NCBI GenBank assembly: GCA_910579745.1
Contig: CAJTVH010000093.1
Span: forward strand, 1-5,508
Direction: 5' to 3'
Source: an uncultured Clostridia bacterium
GTDB lineage: Bacteria; Bacillota; Clostridia; Lachnospirales; CAG-274
DNA length: 5,508 nt
Under the pieces are notes generated by a model. The model was not told the origin of the DNA. It ran no database searches and saw only the letters and a list, made by a program, of their open reading frames with translations. Each line of letters begins with the position of its first letter. Positions within the stretch are counted from its first letter, which is position 1. Shown here one piece after another: positions 5,131 to 5,508 of the stretch. Both the position numbers and the translations under genes were made by a program.

Positions 5131-5358
5131 ATGAAAGAGTATGAAATAATCAAATTTTTTGTTAAAGAAAAATGCAGGAATACGGGAACTAAACAAAAGT
5201 ATTGGGCTGCAAAGTGTGGTTATAATGAACAAACTTTTAGTTACATATTAAATGGTAATAAAAAAATATATTATTCGGACATTGTTAAATTGTGCAAAGG
5301 ATTAGAATGCCAACCTAATGATTTAATTAAAATTGAAACAGATAAAAAGAGGGCATAG
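5131..5358 (+). CDS. Small Cro-like XRE-family HTH regulator (75 aa)
   Basis: Nearly the whole protein is one Cro/CI-type HTH (about residues 4-70): a first helix with EIIKFFVKEKC, helix 2 in KQKYWAAKCGYN, the recognition helix in NEQTFSYILNGNKK, then YSDIVKLCKGLECQPNDLIK, the typical closing helices. AGGGGG (5116-5121) lies 9 nt before the ATG. It is expressed from the consensus promoter at 5045-5073, divergent from the repressor, which is the usual place for Cro or a first early regulator of a phage or ICE. It may repress the repressor promoter or its own. A role as excisionase is less likely because the fold motif is XRE rather than MerR-like. Confidence 0.88.
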   Translation: MKEYEIIKFFVKEKCRNTGTKQKYWAAKCGYNEQTFSYILNGNKKIYYSDIVKLCKGLECQPNDLIKIETDKKRA

Positions 5359-5500
5359 ATGGATTGAGGGCTGGAAAAGAATTGCAAAAAATGAAAAAAC
5401 TTTAAATCAAGAACAATTAAACATTGTTTTGTTAATGACTAAAGCTTTTAAAATGGAGAATGAATATTTGAAAAATAAAAAAAGTGAACAATGTATTTAA
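5333..5500 (+). CDS. Small phage-type ORF of unknown function, TTG start, overlapping the Cro-like gene (55 aa)
   Basis: An open frame runs from TTG 5333-5335 to TAA 5498-5500, overlapping the last 26 nt of the HTH gene in another frame. It reads RWIEGWKRIAKNEKTL, then NQEQLNIVLLMTKAFKMENE: a basic aromatic start, an amphipathic helix and a charged end. The composition and helix pattern look like small phage proteins that follow early regulators, though I cannot name the family. There is no Shine-Dalgarno before the TTG, so translation is probably coupled to the upstream gene. The only in-frame ATGs are at about codons 35 and 41, too late to be attractive. An ATG at 5359 would need a one-base shift to enter this frame, so a start-region mutation or sequencing slip is possible. 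Confidence 0.5.
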   Translation: MKQIKRGHRWIEGWKRIAKNEKTLNQEQLNIVLLMTKAFKMENEYLKNKKSEQCI

Positions 5501-5508
5501 ACAAATAA

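Overview
The window looks like the immunity (lysogeny-control) region of a temperate phage or ICE-like integrative element in a low-GC Bacillota, most likely a gut Clostridia relative. The basis is strongly A+T-rich DNA, strong AAGGAGG-type ribosome binding sites, sigma-A promoters, and Clostridia-style zinc-ribbon/TPR/RCC1 architecture. The organism call is an inference from style, not from a marker gene.

Layout, left to right. (1) 1-342: the 3' tail of a plus-strand reading frame runs head-on into a truncated minus-strand AntA/AntB antirepressor; they overlap at 55-95, which suggests a recombination junction. (2) 343-807: a non-coding divergent region with two dyads, a possible broken small ORF and the promoter for the next genes. 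(3) 808-3222: a two-gene plus-strand unit encoding a 95-aa two-helix membrane protein and a 703-aa single-pass membrane protein. The larger protein has an N-terminal domain, a cytoplasmic zinc ribbon, a charged helix, a TM segment, four near-identical 37-aa TPR-like repeats and a complete seven-bladed RCC1/BLIP-II-like propeller. (4) 3302-3345: a bidirectional terminator. (5) 4948 to 3429, minus strand: an XRE repressor followed by an ImmA/IrrE (M78) metallopeptidase that is unusually membrane-anchored and carries a C-terminal Ada-like Cys/His domain predicted to lie outside the cell. (6) 4949-5130: a compact divergent switch with two sigma-A promoters, a 16-bp motif repeated on both sides of the rightward promoter, and a 15-bp dyad at its expected start site. 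(7) 5131-5500: a Cro-like HTH gene overlapped by a 55-aa downstream ORF with a TTG start.

How the parts may work together: repressor (ImmR-like), protease (ImmA-like) and divergent Cro-like gene match the ICEBs1/phi105-type switch, in which the protease cleaves the repressor to induce the element. The departure here is a protease tethered to the membrane with an outside domain that could sense a signal. The propeller protein and its small partner sit beside the repressor module, where temperate elements often carry cargo such as superinfection exclusion, defence or surface-conversion genes. Their function is unknown, and the cargo interpretation is an inference from position and architecture.
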